A stretch of 64,000 nucleotides of DNA from Lachnospiraceae bacterium (lineage in GTDB: Bacteria > Bacillota > Clostridia > Lachnospirales > Lachnospiraceae), in contig BLMC01000008.1 of the NCBI GenBank assembly GCA_011959805.1, positions 1 to 64,000 on the forward strand, read 5' to 3'. Positions 57,601 to 63,817 of the stretch are shown here, piece after piece. How positions within the stretch are numbered: position 1 is the stretch's first letter; every line of letters begins with the position of its first letter. The translations under genes were made by a program, and so were the position numbers. The notes under the pieces were generated by a model. It did no database searches. It worked only from the letters and a program-made list of their open reading frames with translations, and was not told the DNA's origin.

Positions 57601-57766
57601 ATTCAACTGAAAATGGAACCACCAAACGGATTCCAACCAACAGCCACAAGAAACTCCGCATAGATTTTGGTGCTTTTCGCAACAGAAATCGCACCAGTAA
57701 AACTGCTAAAATAAGATAACTTGCTGAGCTACTCATATGAAAAATATTGATAAATAGTTTCTCCAT
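54623..57766 (-). CDS. BlaR1/MecR1-type M56 metalloprotease with large extracellular region
   Basis: Residues 1-330 hold four membrane segments and an M56 peptidase with the zinc motif HELTH near residue 200. M56 proteases of this kind cleave a BlaI-type repressor when they sense a signal. The region after the last membrane helix is about 700 residues long and lacks the SxxK penicillin-binding sensor of BlaR1. It contains beta-like segments and a calcium-type DLDGDGIEE motif. The signal sensed is therefore unlikely to be a beta-lactam bound in the BlaR1 way. It starts 33 bases after blaI. Confidence 0.9.
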   Translation of the reverse strand: MEKLFINIFHMSSSASYLILAVLLVRFLLRKAPKSMRSFLWLLVGIRLVVPFSVESIFSLIPNTQMAENYIYQTVQPDINLTMLEKQQSNNSSIPYENTPMQENHKHKPITRVEIWTRFWLGGMILMFGYMLFSWLRLRSRVKLSVPVEIVLDNGYKGKNVVKIYRSDAIESPFLFGVIFPRIYIPNSISNEELPYVIRHELTHRKRKDYLIKPIGFVLLSIYWFNPCVWIAYIILCKDIELICDECVIRELGVEHKKAYSQALLNSAVNRCMIAACPIAFGEVSVKERVKNVLHYKKPTFWILVVGILVCMIVPVCFMTQKKTDKTEFAETIITIDGDYCLFLPSNEQKENKSIPSLKVSQNGKFTFSYDALSSYLSYGNYEIEGNRLIAVTEDQKYHYQFITTDYGTLLFDAKNSSEILLTDSKQNVDNFMIDGSIFVKTDALRLLREADVLTQNISNNLRQDTTITNQEFQKNITDVEAMQKQILTEKNILQKQLETLDNQAFSKEEKQLQQNWKATIERLKGVETTLEALVPSMYKQESTINAREMIEQWAQAFCNRDTKTILKFASNQVQAHLLERELLSQTFDNEEESVSFGWSSPWPWGGENEDNATARNYRIVSMTEHSAEILYYAWSSDPHVTVWREFLTFEMEGEKGIIVSETIEFMNAICIAEEFNRAYPEGITGTMMDYYSFNGAGEALNRNAKENRTNDWYKKLFEPDSAAIYLLNLLNNPNKVGTRVTKSNTDSSNCTVTFDFYEDGSSVTIQMIQPYGTDGIWVPSTENAKASDIDSIVPYEITSQSVGEIAQKDAKQLEAIFPNHHEFAFNAGFPQKLDLDGDGIEEQIELMDLKYNGGDGGYALKVTNTKTGEQIPLPDGYREENGFSIFRTYVKPEEKEPLLLIQIGEGESCQTVATIMMDALTLLYDQNQVELKNEIQNKTSGEKIAVDAISGCNIITFQNEKTPVVFLKTYVPGFLGHADTLGYVITELRLQKDHTWTSRHYFLLDSCGKIALMHQGIEEATEGSGIITLPFNHSSSVEYVPIKPEE

Positions 57767-57799
57767 CGCTCACCCTCCATGCTACTATTCCACTCTGTT

Positions 57800-58159
57800 C
57801 TAATCCTTATAATTGTCAATAATCTTCTGAATTTCATCAATTTCTTGTCTGGACAAATTCTTTTTTCGTGTAAATGCCGCAATAAAACTAGGAAGTGACC
57901 CTGAAAACGTTCGTTCGACAATCTCTGTACTCTCTGCTGACTGTGCATCTTCTCTGGAAACCAGCGAAGTCACGATTGCATCTTCGGATTTAATCACACC
58001 GCGCTCAGAAAGTCTTCGTATCACAGTGTATGTTGTAGACTTTTTCCACTCTAACTTTTCTCTACATAATCGAACCAATTCACTGCTTGTCACTGGCTCA
58101 TTCTCCCATAAAATCTCACAAAAACGGTATTCACTCTCAAATATTTTTGGCACTTCCAT
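57800..58159 (-). CDS. blaI: BlaI/MecI/CopY family transcriptional repressor
   Basis: The 119-residue protein has the winged-helix N-terminal domain (SSELVRLCREKLEWKKSTTYTVIRRLSERGVIKSE) and a C-terminal dimerisation part that the M56 protease would cleave. It lies directly upstream of the M56 gene and has a near-palindromic operator overlapping its own promoter, which supports autoregulation. GGAGAG precedes the ATG. Confidence 0.93.
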   Translation of the reverse strand: MEVPKIFESEYRFCEILWENEPVTSSELVRLCREKLEWKKSTTYTVIRRLSERGVIKSEDAIVTSLVSREDAQSAESTEIVERTFSGSLPSFIAAFTRKKNLSRQEIDEIQKIIDNYKD

Positions 58160-58186
58160 TTTCTCTCCTCCATTCTATACGCAAAA

Positions 58187-58229
58187 GGTCTAATGCATTA
58201 AACTCAATGTTAGTTTAACACATTAGACC
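58187..58229 (-). promoter_or_regulatory. Double BlaI-type operator
   Basis: Two related half-palindromes, GTCTAATGCATTAAAC on the plus strand and GTCTAATGTGTTAAAC on the minus strand, face each other across CTCAATGTTA-type spacer, forming one large inverted repeat. The first contains the perfect palindrome TAATGCATTA. The distal site overlaps the -10 region and the spacer of the blaI promoter, so bound repressor would block RNA polymerase. Confidence 0.7.
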
Positions 58230-58240
58230 AATGCTGTCAA
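58212..58240 (-). promoter_or_regulatory. Sigma-A promoter of blaI
   Basis: On the minus strand TTGACA (58235-58240) and TAAACT (58212-58217) are separated by 17 bases. The predicted start is near 58205, about 46 bases before the blaI ATG. Confidence 0.75.
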
Positions 58241-58262
58241 TACTATTCCATTTTAATTCCCA

Positions 58263-58378
58263 TGCCGCCTTTGGCGGCACAAATAGATAGGAAAAACGCT
58301 GTCTTTTGCGTTTTTCCTGTGCGAAACTTAATCGTTCTAAGACAGTGTCTTTCGCTGCCTTAGAACGATTAAGTTTCG
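58263..58378. repeat. Cluster of three hairpins
   Basis: Three inverted repeats follow each other: TGCCGCC/GGCGGCA (58263-58279), AGGAAAAACGC/GCGTTTTTCCT (58289-58318, 8-base loop) and a perfect 20-base pair CGAAACTTAATCGTTCTAAG/CTTAGAACGATTAAGTTTCG (58322-58378). The last two share TGTCTTT in their loops. The cluster could end anti-sigma transcription or be a mobile palindrome. Confidence 0.65.
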
Positions 58379-58486
58379 TACTACTTTCGATGCAACTTTT
58401 ATGGATTCTTTTCGATAAAAATATTCAAGCTTGTATGCTGTTATATTGGTTATTGCTTTGTTCCATTAATATAGGGTTCAACCCCA

Positions 58487-59281
58487 TTACTTTTTCATAA
58501 AATAACAGAATAACACTGAAAAAAGAATCCCTTCCAGCACAACACAAACAATCATTTCTGTCAACATTTTATAAAGTCCTGTTAAGGTAGAAAGATTTCC
58601 AAGAAGAAATAGATATCCTGCTGCCAGAGCTACTCCTGTTAGCGTTAACCCATAAATGGCTTTATGAATTCTACATCCACGAAGTCGCAAAAAATTGGAC
58701 AGAACAAAAATACCAAGCTGGGCGCCAGCTATCATTTTAAGCCATCGGTCTAAGTAAAAGCCTGTCTCCTCTAATGGTATGTTAAATATATAGTCCTCTC
58801 CTCTGCCCATTGGAATACTCCAGAAAATAATAATTGCAAAGTACACTCCAATCAACACAATGCTAATTCCAATAAAAACCCACGATAACCTTGACTTTTT
58901 AGATGGCACTATATTCCATGATGCCAAACCATATGCGATAAAAAGAAAAAATGGAAAAGACAGATACAACAAGTTAGCTCCAAGTGGCATTTGAGAATCT
59001 TGTATCGCCAAAAATCCGCCTATTATCACAATTGTCAACAATAGTATACCAAGCACTTCATTTTTCATATAGTGTTTTTTTATCTTCTTAAAATACGAAA
59101 TTTTTGTTGATTCTCCTTGCTTGTCAGTAAGTTCGACTTTCTTTAGCAACTCCAACTTTGTACGACATTGTTCGCAATTTTTCAAATGTGTATCAACAAG
59201 GTTTCTACTCTCCTCTGAACAGATTACATCCAGATACAATGGCATCAAATCTTTGATTACATTACAATCCAAATCTTTCAT
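58487..59281 (-). CDS. Zinc-finger (zf-HC2) anti-sigma factor-like membrane protein
   Basis: The N-terminal 50 residues are a zf-HC2 domain: CNVIKDLMPLYLDVICSEES then HLKNCEQC, the HxxxCxxC zinc motif that binds ECF sigma factors. After a soluble linker about six membrane segments follow (for example LGILLLTIVIIGGFLAI and LGIFVLSNFLRL). It is 264 residues. Its partner sigma factor would normally lie upstream; only a decayed remnant is found there (59282-59522), so this anti-sigma may now be orphaned. Confidence 0.88.
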   Translation of the reverse strand: MKDLDCNVIKDLMPLYLDVICSEESRNLVDTHLKNCEQCRTKLELLKKVELTDKQGESTKISYFKKIKKHYMKNEVLGILLLTIVIIGGFLAIQDSQMPLGANLLYLSFPFFLFIAYGLASWNIVPSKKSRLSWVFIGISIVLIGVYFAIIIFWSIPMGRGEDYIFNIPLEETGFYLDRWLKMIAGAQLGIFVLSNFLRLRGCRIHKAIYGLTLTGVALAAGYLFLLGNLSTLTGLYKMLTEMIVCVVLEGILFSVLFCYFMKK

Positions 59282-59289
59282 TCACGCTC

Positions 59290-59522
59290 TCATTCCTTTC
59301 TTTTTAATAGTAATTGTTTCTTCCCACGATAAAAAGTTACTCTAGCCCAGTTCTCACTTTTACCTACAATTTTGAAATATTCCCTACACAGTTCTTTCAT
59401 GTGACACCTCATTTCTATTTTCTTGTAGTCTTGAATAACGCTTTGCTAATATATCCGTTTAGAAGTGGTTCGCCACAAAAAGAAATATCAAAATTTCTAA
59501 TAAAATGTTGAAAAACTGTCAA
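59290..59522 (-). pseudogene. Decayed ECF sigma factor gene
   Basis: Two short reading frames resemble parts of an ECF sigma factor. The first (59415-59522) reads FDISFCGEPLLNGYISKALF, resembling the region 2 pattern of LSLCGDPxLAEEITQExFFK. After an in-frame TAG, the second (59290-59400) reads GKSENWARVTFYRGKKQLLL, matching the region 4 pattern GKSENWARVTYYRAK. About 90 codons between the two are missing. Position just before the anti-sigma gene is where an intact sigma gene would be expected. The second frame keeps an AGGTG site and ATG and could still be translated as 36 residues. Confidence 0.65.
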
Positions 59523-59526
59523 ATCC

Positions 59527-61428
59527 CTACTCGTCATATTGTAAAATCTTTTCTGTATACTTTCGCTCCATATCATGTTTTATTTTTCGGTTCTCCACAG
59601 ACTCAAAAATAATCGAGAAATCATAATCTGCCGGATACAATTGTTCTGCTGCCACATGAAGTTTGACACGCTTATGGTTAATCCAGATTTTTTTGTCTGG
59701 CAGCTGTACACGCAAAACACCTTTCTCATTAATAGATTCGCACACAATACCAATTTTCTGATCTGGAAATATCATCACACTATCTCCAAGATGATACTTT
59801 GTACTAAGGTCTGTTTTTGGACTAGGCTTTTTTTGTTTTGAAATCTTATATGTATTTTGCTTCCAAATAGTGTTCTCCTCGCCGTGAAACTGATAATTTT
59901 CTACGGCTGTCTCACCGTAAGCTGCCTTGACAGCCGTCCGCAACATATTTTTTGGCATACCCAGTCTGCCAGCAATATAAAATGCACAGCTCTCCCCAGC
60001 CTCTCCGATAACCATTTGATAAGTTGGCTTTAAAGTCTCTTTGTCAAAAGTCATTCTCGCATTAATAATATCTTGTGTTTTGTCCGCATATTCTTTGACC
60101 TCGGGATAATGTGTTGTAACAAGGAATAAACAATCACTTTTGCGAAGCTCCTCCAATATTGCAACAGCGATCCCCATACCCTCTGTTGGGTCAGTGCCAG
60201 AACCCATCTCGTCCAGAATTACAAGACTATCGTGGTTGACTTCGCGCAATACTTCCAGCACATTTTTAATGTGTGCGGAAAATGTGGAAAGATTCTCCGC
60301 GATATCTTGGCCATCACCAATATCGCACAAATAACTACTATTCATACAAATATCAGCTTCTTTACAAGCAACGTGGAGTCCACACTGCGCCATAAAACAA
60401 CTAAGCATGACGGTCTTAATTGCCACTGTTTTTCCGCCGGTATTTGGTCCTGTAATAATGATTCCTCTTGCCTGCTTACCAATTTCAAATTGCAGCGGAA
60501 CATTTATTGCTCTATCCATTAATGGGTGTCTTGCATCTTTTAAGATAATGCGGCGTTCTGTATTGATAGTCGGTTCTACAGCATCCATATCCAAACTAAG
60601 TTTTCCTTTTGAAAAGATAAAATCCAACTTTTCCATAACACGAATATTTTCATTCATTAATAGAACAGACTCCGCAACCATTGCGGTTAGTGTATACAAA
60701 ATACGATATACTTCGTTTTCCTCACTGATGCGCAACAACTGTAATTCTTCATAATATTTTGCAACGCTAACTGGTTCAATAAAGAACGTGTTTCCTGTAG
60801 CAGACTTGTCAATCACTGTTCCTGATATCTTAAATTTATATTCTTTTTTCACAGGAACGCAAATTCTGCCGTTGCGTGTAGTGCAATAGCTGTCTGCCAT
60901 ACACTCTTTGTTTGTACGCATTAGTTGTTCTGCCTTCTGTTTCATCTGCTCTTGACAACGTATCATATCGGTCCTAATTTGTTTGAGTTCTTTGGACGCA
61001 TAATCATCAACCGCACCATTTCTAATCTGGCGACTAATCTCCTCTCGAAGCGTTTCCACTGCGTCAAGATTTTCCTCATAATAAGCAAGTGGGTTTTCGT
61101 ACTGTTTTCCTCTATTAAGATAATCCTTTAAGCGCCTGACAGCAACCAAAACTTTTTCCACCCGCTCTAATTGATATGGTATCAGACAATCACCTTTTTC
61201 AGCAATCGCTAAAATCTCTTTTGCTTCCGCTACATTCTGTAAAGGAGGGGTTCCAAGCTTCTCCAGCAAAATTTTACTGTTGGTCGTATCTCTAATTTGC
61301 TTTCTCAACTCACCTTCTGCCAGATAGCAAGACACTCCCGCAATTGCTTCCTTTGCGCAGTCTGTGACAGCAAGCGCTTTCCAATATTCCTTTATTTTGT
61401 CAAATTCAATTTGTTTTTCGATATTCAT
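59527..61428 (-). CDS. MutS2-like ATPase lacking the Smr domain
   Basis: The 633-residue protein has the MutS2 layout: N-terminal clamp and coiled-coil region (ELKQIRTDMIRCQEQMKQKAEQLMRT), core NGRICVPVKKEYKFKISGTVIDKSATGNTFFIEP, and the ABC-type ATPase with Walker A GPNTGGKTVAIKT, STFSAHIKN, Walker B LVILDEMGSGTDPTEG and THYPEVKEYA. A KOW-like segment (HLGDSVMIFPDQKIG) follows, but the protein ends without an Smr nuclease domain. MutS2 is linked to ribosome rescue and recombination control. I start at the ATG at 61428 after AAAGGA. It sits downstream of a leader-like region. Confidence 0.88.
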   Translation of the reverse strand: MNIEKQIEFDKIKEYWKALAVTDCAKEAIAGVSCYLAEGELRKQIRDTTNSKILLEKLGTPPLQNVAEAKEILAIAEKGDCLIPYQLERVEKVLVAVRRLKDYLNRGKQYENPLAYYEENLDAVETLREEISRQIRNGAVDDYASKELKQIRTDMIRCQEQMKQKAEQLMRTNKECMADSYCTTRNGRICVPVKKEYKFKISGTVIDKSATGNTFFIEPVSVAKYYEELQLLRISEENEVYRILYTLTAMVAESVLLMNENIRVMEKLDFIFSKGKLSLDMDAVEPTINTERRIILKDARHPLMDRAINVPLQFEIGKQARGIIITGPNTGGKTVAIKTVMLSCFMAQCGLHVACKEADICMNSSYLCDIGDGQDIAENLSTFSAHIKNVLEVLREVNHDSLVILDEMGSGTDPTEGMGIAVAILEELRKSDCLFLVTTHYPEVKEYADKTQDIINARMTFDKETLKPTYQMVIGEAGESCAFYIAGRLGMPKNMLRTAVKAAYGETAVENYQFHGEENTIWKQNTYKISKQKKPSPKTDLSTKYHLGDSVMIFPDQKIGIVCESINEKGVLRVQLPDKKIWINHKRVKLHVAAEQLYPADYDFSIIFESVENRKIKHDMERKYTEKILQYDE

Positions 61429-61503
61429 TTCTTTTTTCCTTTCTATAAAATTCTGCGAAATGCGCAGCATAACACATTCTATTATTTACCTTACAACGCA
61501 AAA

Positions 61504-61546
61504 AAGACCATAGTCACCCGCCTGAACGTGTCTATACTATGGTCTT
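61504..61546 (-). terminator. Terminator T2 upstream of the MutS2-like gene
   Basis: Perfect 11-base arms AAGACCATAGT/ACTATGGTCTT enclose a 21-base loop, followed on the minus strand by a T-tract (TTTTTT). It lies 76 bases before the MutS2-like ATG, so it could act as an attenuator. Confidence 0.8.
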
Positions 61547-61570
61547 CTCTCTTGATGAAACAAAAAGCAA

Positions 61571-61664
61571 ATGCACAATCGAATAAGGCAGATTTATCTT
61601 CCTTACTCTATATTAGGCGTTTGTCAGCTTCTGCTGATATTTTTCCTTTGGACGCCCGTGTGCA
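61571..61664 (+). repeat. Structured interspersed repeat, copy R8
   Basis: This copy has a diverged hairpin I (GAATAAGG...CCTTACTC), no GCGCGCC linker (TATATTA instead), then hairpin II with outer arms GGCGT/ACGCC, inner TCAGC/GCTGA and the TTTTTCCTTT segment, and tail GTGTGCA. The tail is shared with copy R9, making a head-to-tail tandem. Confidence 0.8.
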
Positions 61665-61754
61665 ATCGAGTAGGGAAGTCTATCTTCCCCTACTCGCGCG
61701 CCGGACGCGGGCAGCATTTGCTGCTTATTTCCTCTCCGCGTCCGTGTGCATAAA
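61658..61754 (+). repeat. Structured interspersed repeat, copy R9 (best preserved)
   Basis: Hairpin I is GAGTAGGGAAG...CTTCCCCTACTC, then GCGCGCC, then hairpin II with outer arms GGACGCGG/CCGCGTCC and inner GCAGCA/TGCTGC followed by TTATTTCCTCT, then GTGTGCATAAAA. It is the cleanest copy and can serve as the model. Its tail joins terminator T1. Confidence 0.85.
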
Positions 61755-61780
61755 AAAACATGACCATACAGCCATGTTTT
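61752..61780 (-). terminator. Terminator T1
   Basis: AAAACATG/CATGTTTT arms with a 10-base loop are followed on the minus strand by a run of Ts that runs into the tail of repeat R9. It lies about 130 bases after the leader ORF. Confidence 0.75.
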
Positions 61781-61907
61781 AATGATTCAAAAATATATAC
61801 CATCATATAAAACAATTGTAAGGCGAAAACGTCAATAGCATTCGCTATCGACAATGGGCAGACTTTTAGCGCAAACATAAATAAGGCCAAAAATCACCCT
61901 GCAATAT

Positions 61908-61946
61908 TTACTTTGCAATTTTCTCCATTACAATTAAATTTAACAT
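61908..61946 (-). CDS. Candidate leader peptide (12 residues)
   Basis: An ATG preceded by a strong GGAGGAG site opens the short frame MLNLIVMEKIAK and a TAA. It is too short to be a usual protein. With a strong promoter upstream and terminators downstream it has the layout of a regulatory leader peptide. The peptide sequence does not match a leader I know. Confidence 0.45.
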   Translation of the reverse strand: MLNLIVMEKIAK

Positions 61947-62001
61947 GCAAACTCCTCCATAAAAGATAATATAACCAGTTATTTGTCAACTGTTCCTAAT
62001 T

Positions 62002-62030
62002 ATCATACGTGCAAAAAAGCTTATTGTCAA
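62002..62030 (-). promoter_or_regulatory. Strong promoter upstream of the leader peptide
   Basis: On the minus strand TTGACA (62025-62030) and TATGAT (62002-62007) are separated by 17 bases. A second TTGACA lies about 35 bases downstream but lacks a -10 at proper spacing. Confidence 0.75.
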
Positions 62031-62111
62031 GTCTATTTTATTACTATCTATATTTTAATCCTTGCCAAATATAACAAAAACTATCGTTTTTTAGCACTTT
62101 GCTAATATTTA

Positions 62112-63692
62112 TTACAGTTGCAATACTGCATCAAAGCGTCCTAATACTTCTTTACTTCTATCATGTGTTATCACAATAACAATTTTATCCTGAATACTAA
62201 AAATCATATTAAAGATTTCATTCGCTGTCTCTGCATCCAGATTGCTGGTCGGTTCATCAAACACAAGAACATCATAGTTATGCACCATAAAGCGCGCAAT
62301 ATCAATTCGCTGCTTTTCTCCAAAAGAAACTTCACCGGAATCAGATGTACCAATTTCCTTTTGCACCAACTCGCTATTAAGCTTTAAATCCTGACAAACT
62401 TGATTCAATTCTCCATTCGAGATATTTTCTCTATAAAGTACAATATTATCTTTGACAGAACCGTCAATCAGAAATTCATTGCGCTGGATATAGCCAATCT
62501 TTTGATAAACACTGTCTGAATCAATAGTTCGGATATCTTGATTATTAATTCGGACTGTACCCTCATACTCATTTTCTGTCAAATATTTCATCAACAAATG
62601 CATCAATGTTGACTTTCCTTTTCCAGATTCGCCGACAATCGCATATTTTCTCCCAGCTTCAAATGTCGTATGGAATCCCTGAAATATCTCCTTATTTCCA
62701 AACTGAAGATTCACATTATGAAATTCTATTTTTTGCACTTCCCCTAAAATCTCTTTTTCTACCTTTTCTTCTATTGTCTGTTCCTGATCAATCCGACAAA
62801 TAATTTCTTTTGTTGTTCCCATTAGATTTTTTTCTTCTACAAAAAACTGTAATGGAGAAAATACCCCATTTAAAAGCTGTACTGCTGCAATTAAAAGGCC
62901 CACTGTCATATCTCCACGAAGTACAAACCAGATACCCACAGCCATACACAAAAGCTGTGAAAGCATTCCAATTGCCATTCCTATATTATTTGATGTAATT
63001 TTTGCAAACAGATAATGCATTCTGGACTTTTCATATTCATAGTCTTTTGCATTTAACTTTTCCTGAAAAAGTTTTCCCAATCCTAAAAGCTTTACCTGTT
63101 CAAAGCCTTTTAAATAATTTTCAAGCAATGCCATGTAAACACTGTTGTTGTGCGTGTATTCCACCGTCTTTCTTGCCATAATAGTTCCTGGAATCTGAGA
63201 GAGGACTACCGTAATAAATGAAATAATAACAAAAGAAACTCCAAGCTTCCAGTTGATTACAAATATGGATAACAGACAGACAGCTGCAGATAAAATATGG
63301 GAAACAATATTGCATTTTGGCATCAAATAATTGTCTACCACAAGGTCAATATCCTTGGAATATAAACTTAAATAATGTCCATTTTTCTCAGCAAAAAATG
63401 TATTTAACTCCTTATGATAAAGTGCCTTATAAAGATTTGTCTTTAAAAAACGTACAATTTTGTTGACATAGATAATTTTTGTACAATTATATACAAACGA
63501 AACAATTAGCCAACATACCGCCATATAAATACATGTCAGCATAGATGTTTGAAGTGAATCCGTTGGGTCAATTACCACGTCAATTACTTTTCCAAGACAA
63601 AAAGAAAACCGCGCCATAAAAATTGCCGAAATAAACCCTAAAATCATTGTTAGAATATAAATTCCCCTATATTGTTTTTCCGCTGTTGCCAT
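62112..63692 (-). CDS. ABC transporter with fused membrane and ATPase domains
   Basis: Exporter-type half-transporter of 526 residues. Residues 1-300 hold about six membrane helices; the ATPase has Walker A GESGKGKST, a divergent signature VSFGEKQ, Walker B VLVFDEPTSNLD and the switch histidine in VITHD. The signature departs from LSGGQ, which is seen in some transporters but may lower activity. The cargo is unknown. It may work with the partial ABC-2-like permease gene upstream, but a terminator lies between them. Confidence 0.9.
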   Translation of the reverse strand: MATAEKQYRGIYILTMILGFISAIFMARFSFCLGKVIDVVIDPTDSLQTSMLTCIYMAVCWLIVSFVYNCTKIIYVNKIVRFLKTNLYKALYHKELNTFFAEKNGHYLSLYSKDIDLVVDNYLMPKCNIVSHILSAAVCLLSIFVINWKLGVSFVIISFITVVLSQIPGTIMARKTVEYTHNNSVYMALLENYLKGFEQVKLLGLGKLFQEKLNAKDYEYEKSRMHYLFAKITSNNIGMAIGMLSQLLCMAVGIWFVLRGDMTVGLLIAAVQLLNGVFSPLQFFVEEKNLMGTTKEIICRIDQEQTIEEKVEKEILGEVQKIEFHNVNLQFGNKEIFQGFHTTFEAGRKYAIVGESGKGKSTLMHLLMKYLTENEYEGTVRINNQDIRTIDSDSVYQKIGYIQRNEFLIDGSVKDNIVLYRENISNGELNQVCQDLKLNSELVQKEIGTSDSGEVSFGEKQRIDIARFMVHNYDVLVFDEPTSNLDAETANEIFNMIFSIQDKIVIVITHDRSKEVLGRFDAVLQL

Positions 63693-63741
63693 AATCGTAA
63701 TCTCCTTTTCTTATTCCTTTTGTATTTTGATTCCAATCATA

Positions 63742-63792
63742 AGAAAAAAGACCACAGATGTAAATAGCTTTTCATCAAGTGGTCTTCTTTTT
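63742..63792 (-). terminator. Terminator after the partial permease gene
   Basis: AGACCAC/GTGGTCT arms with a large loop are followed on the minus strand by TTTTTT. It separates the partial permease gene from the ABC transporter gene. Confidence 0.7.
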
Positions 63793-63817
63793 AAGATAAG
63801 AGGTTTATTTTAGGAAC

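Larger units (their letters stand above)
58160..58486. other. Intergenic region with blaI promoter/operator and three hairpins
   Basis: The 327-base region between blaI and the anti-sigma gene contains the blaI promoter and paired operators (58187-58240) and three hairpins (58263-58378). I found no convincing ORF with a ribosome binding site; the 64-codon plus-strand ORF here covers the hairpins and looks fortuitous. Confidence 0.7.
61429..62111. other. Leader-like intergenic region upstream of the MutS2-like gene
   Basis: This 683-base stretch holds, in minus-strand order, a strong promoter, a 12-codon leader ORF, a stem-loop (GTCGATAGC/GCTATTGAC near 61830-61852), terminator T1, two tandem structured repeats, terminator T2 and the MutS2-like start. 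A 66-codon ORF in the region runs through T1 into the repeat and is not convincing. Confidence 0.7.

Noticed and set aside
58306-58500. 64-codon plus-strand ORF through the hairpin cluster
   Set aside because: It overlaps the perfect hairpin arms and the anti-sigma gene end and lacks a convincing ribosome binding site.
61658-61754. Integron attC-like site for the structured repeat
   Set aside because: The element is palindromic and of similar size, but the conserved GTTRRRY/RYYYAAC boxes are absent and there is no integrase in the window.
61690-61890. 66-codon minus-strand ORF starting MALFMFALKVCPLSIANA
   Set aside because: It starts with TTG without a good ribosome binding site, runs through terminator T1 and ends inside a structured repeat, so the C-terminal part is repeat sequence read by chance.
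61978-61989. Second TTGACA as a separate promoter
   Set aside because: No -10 hexamer occurs at 16-18 bases; the nearest TATTAT is only 12 bases away.
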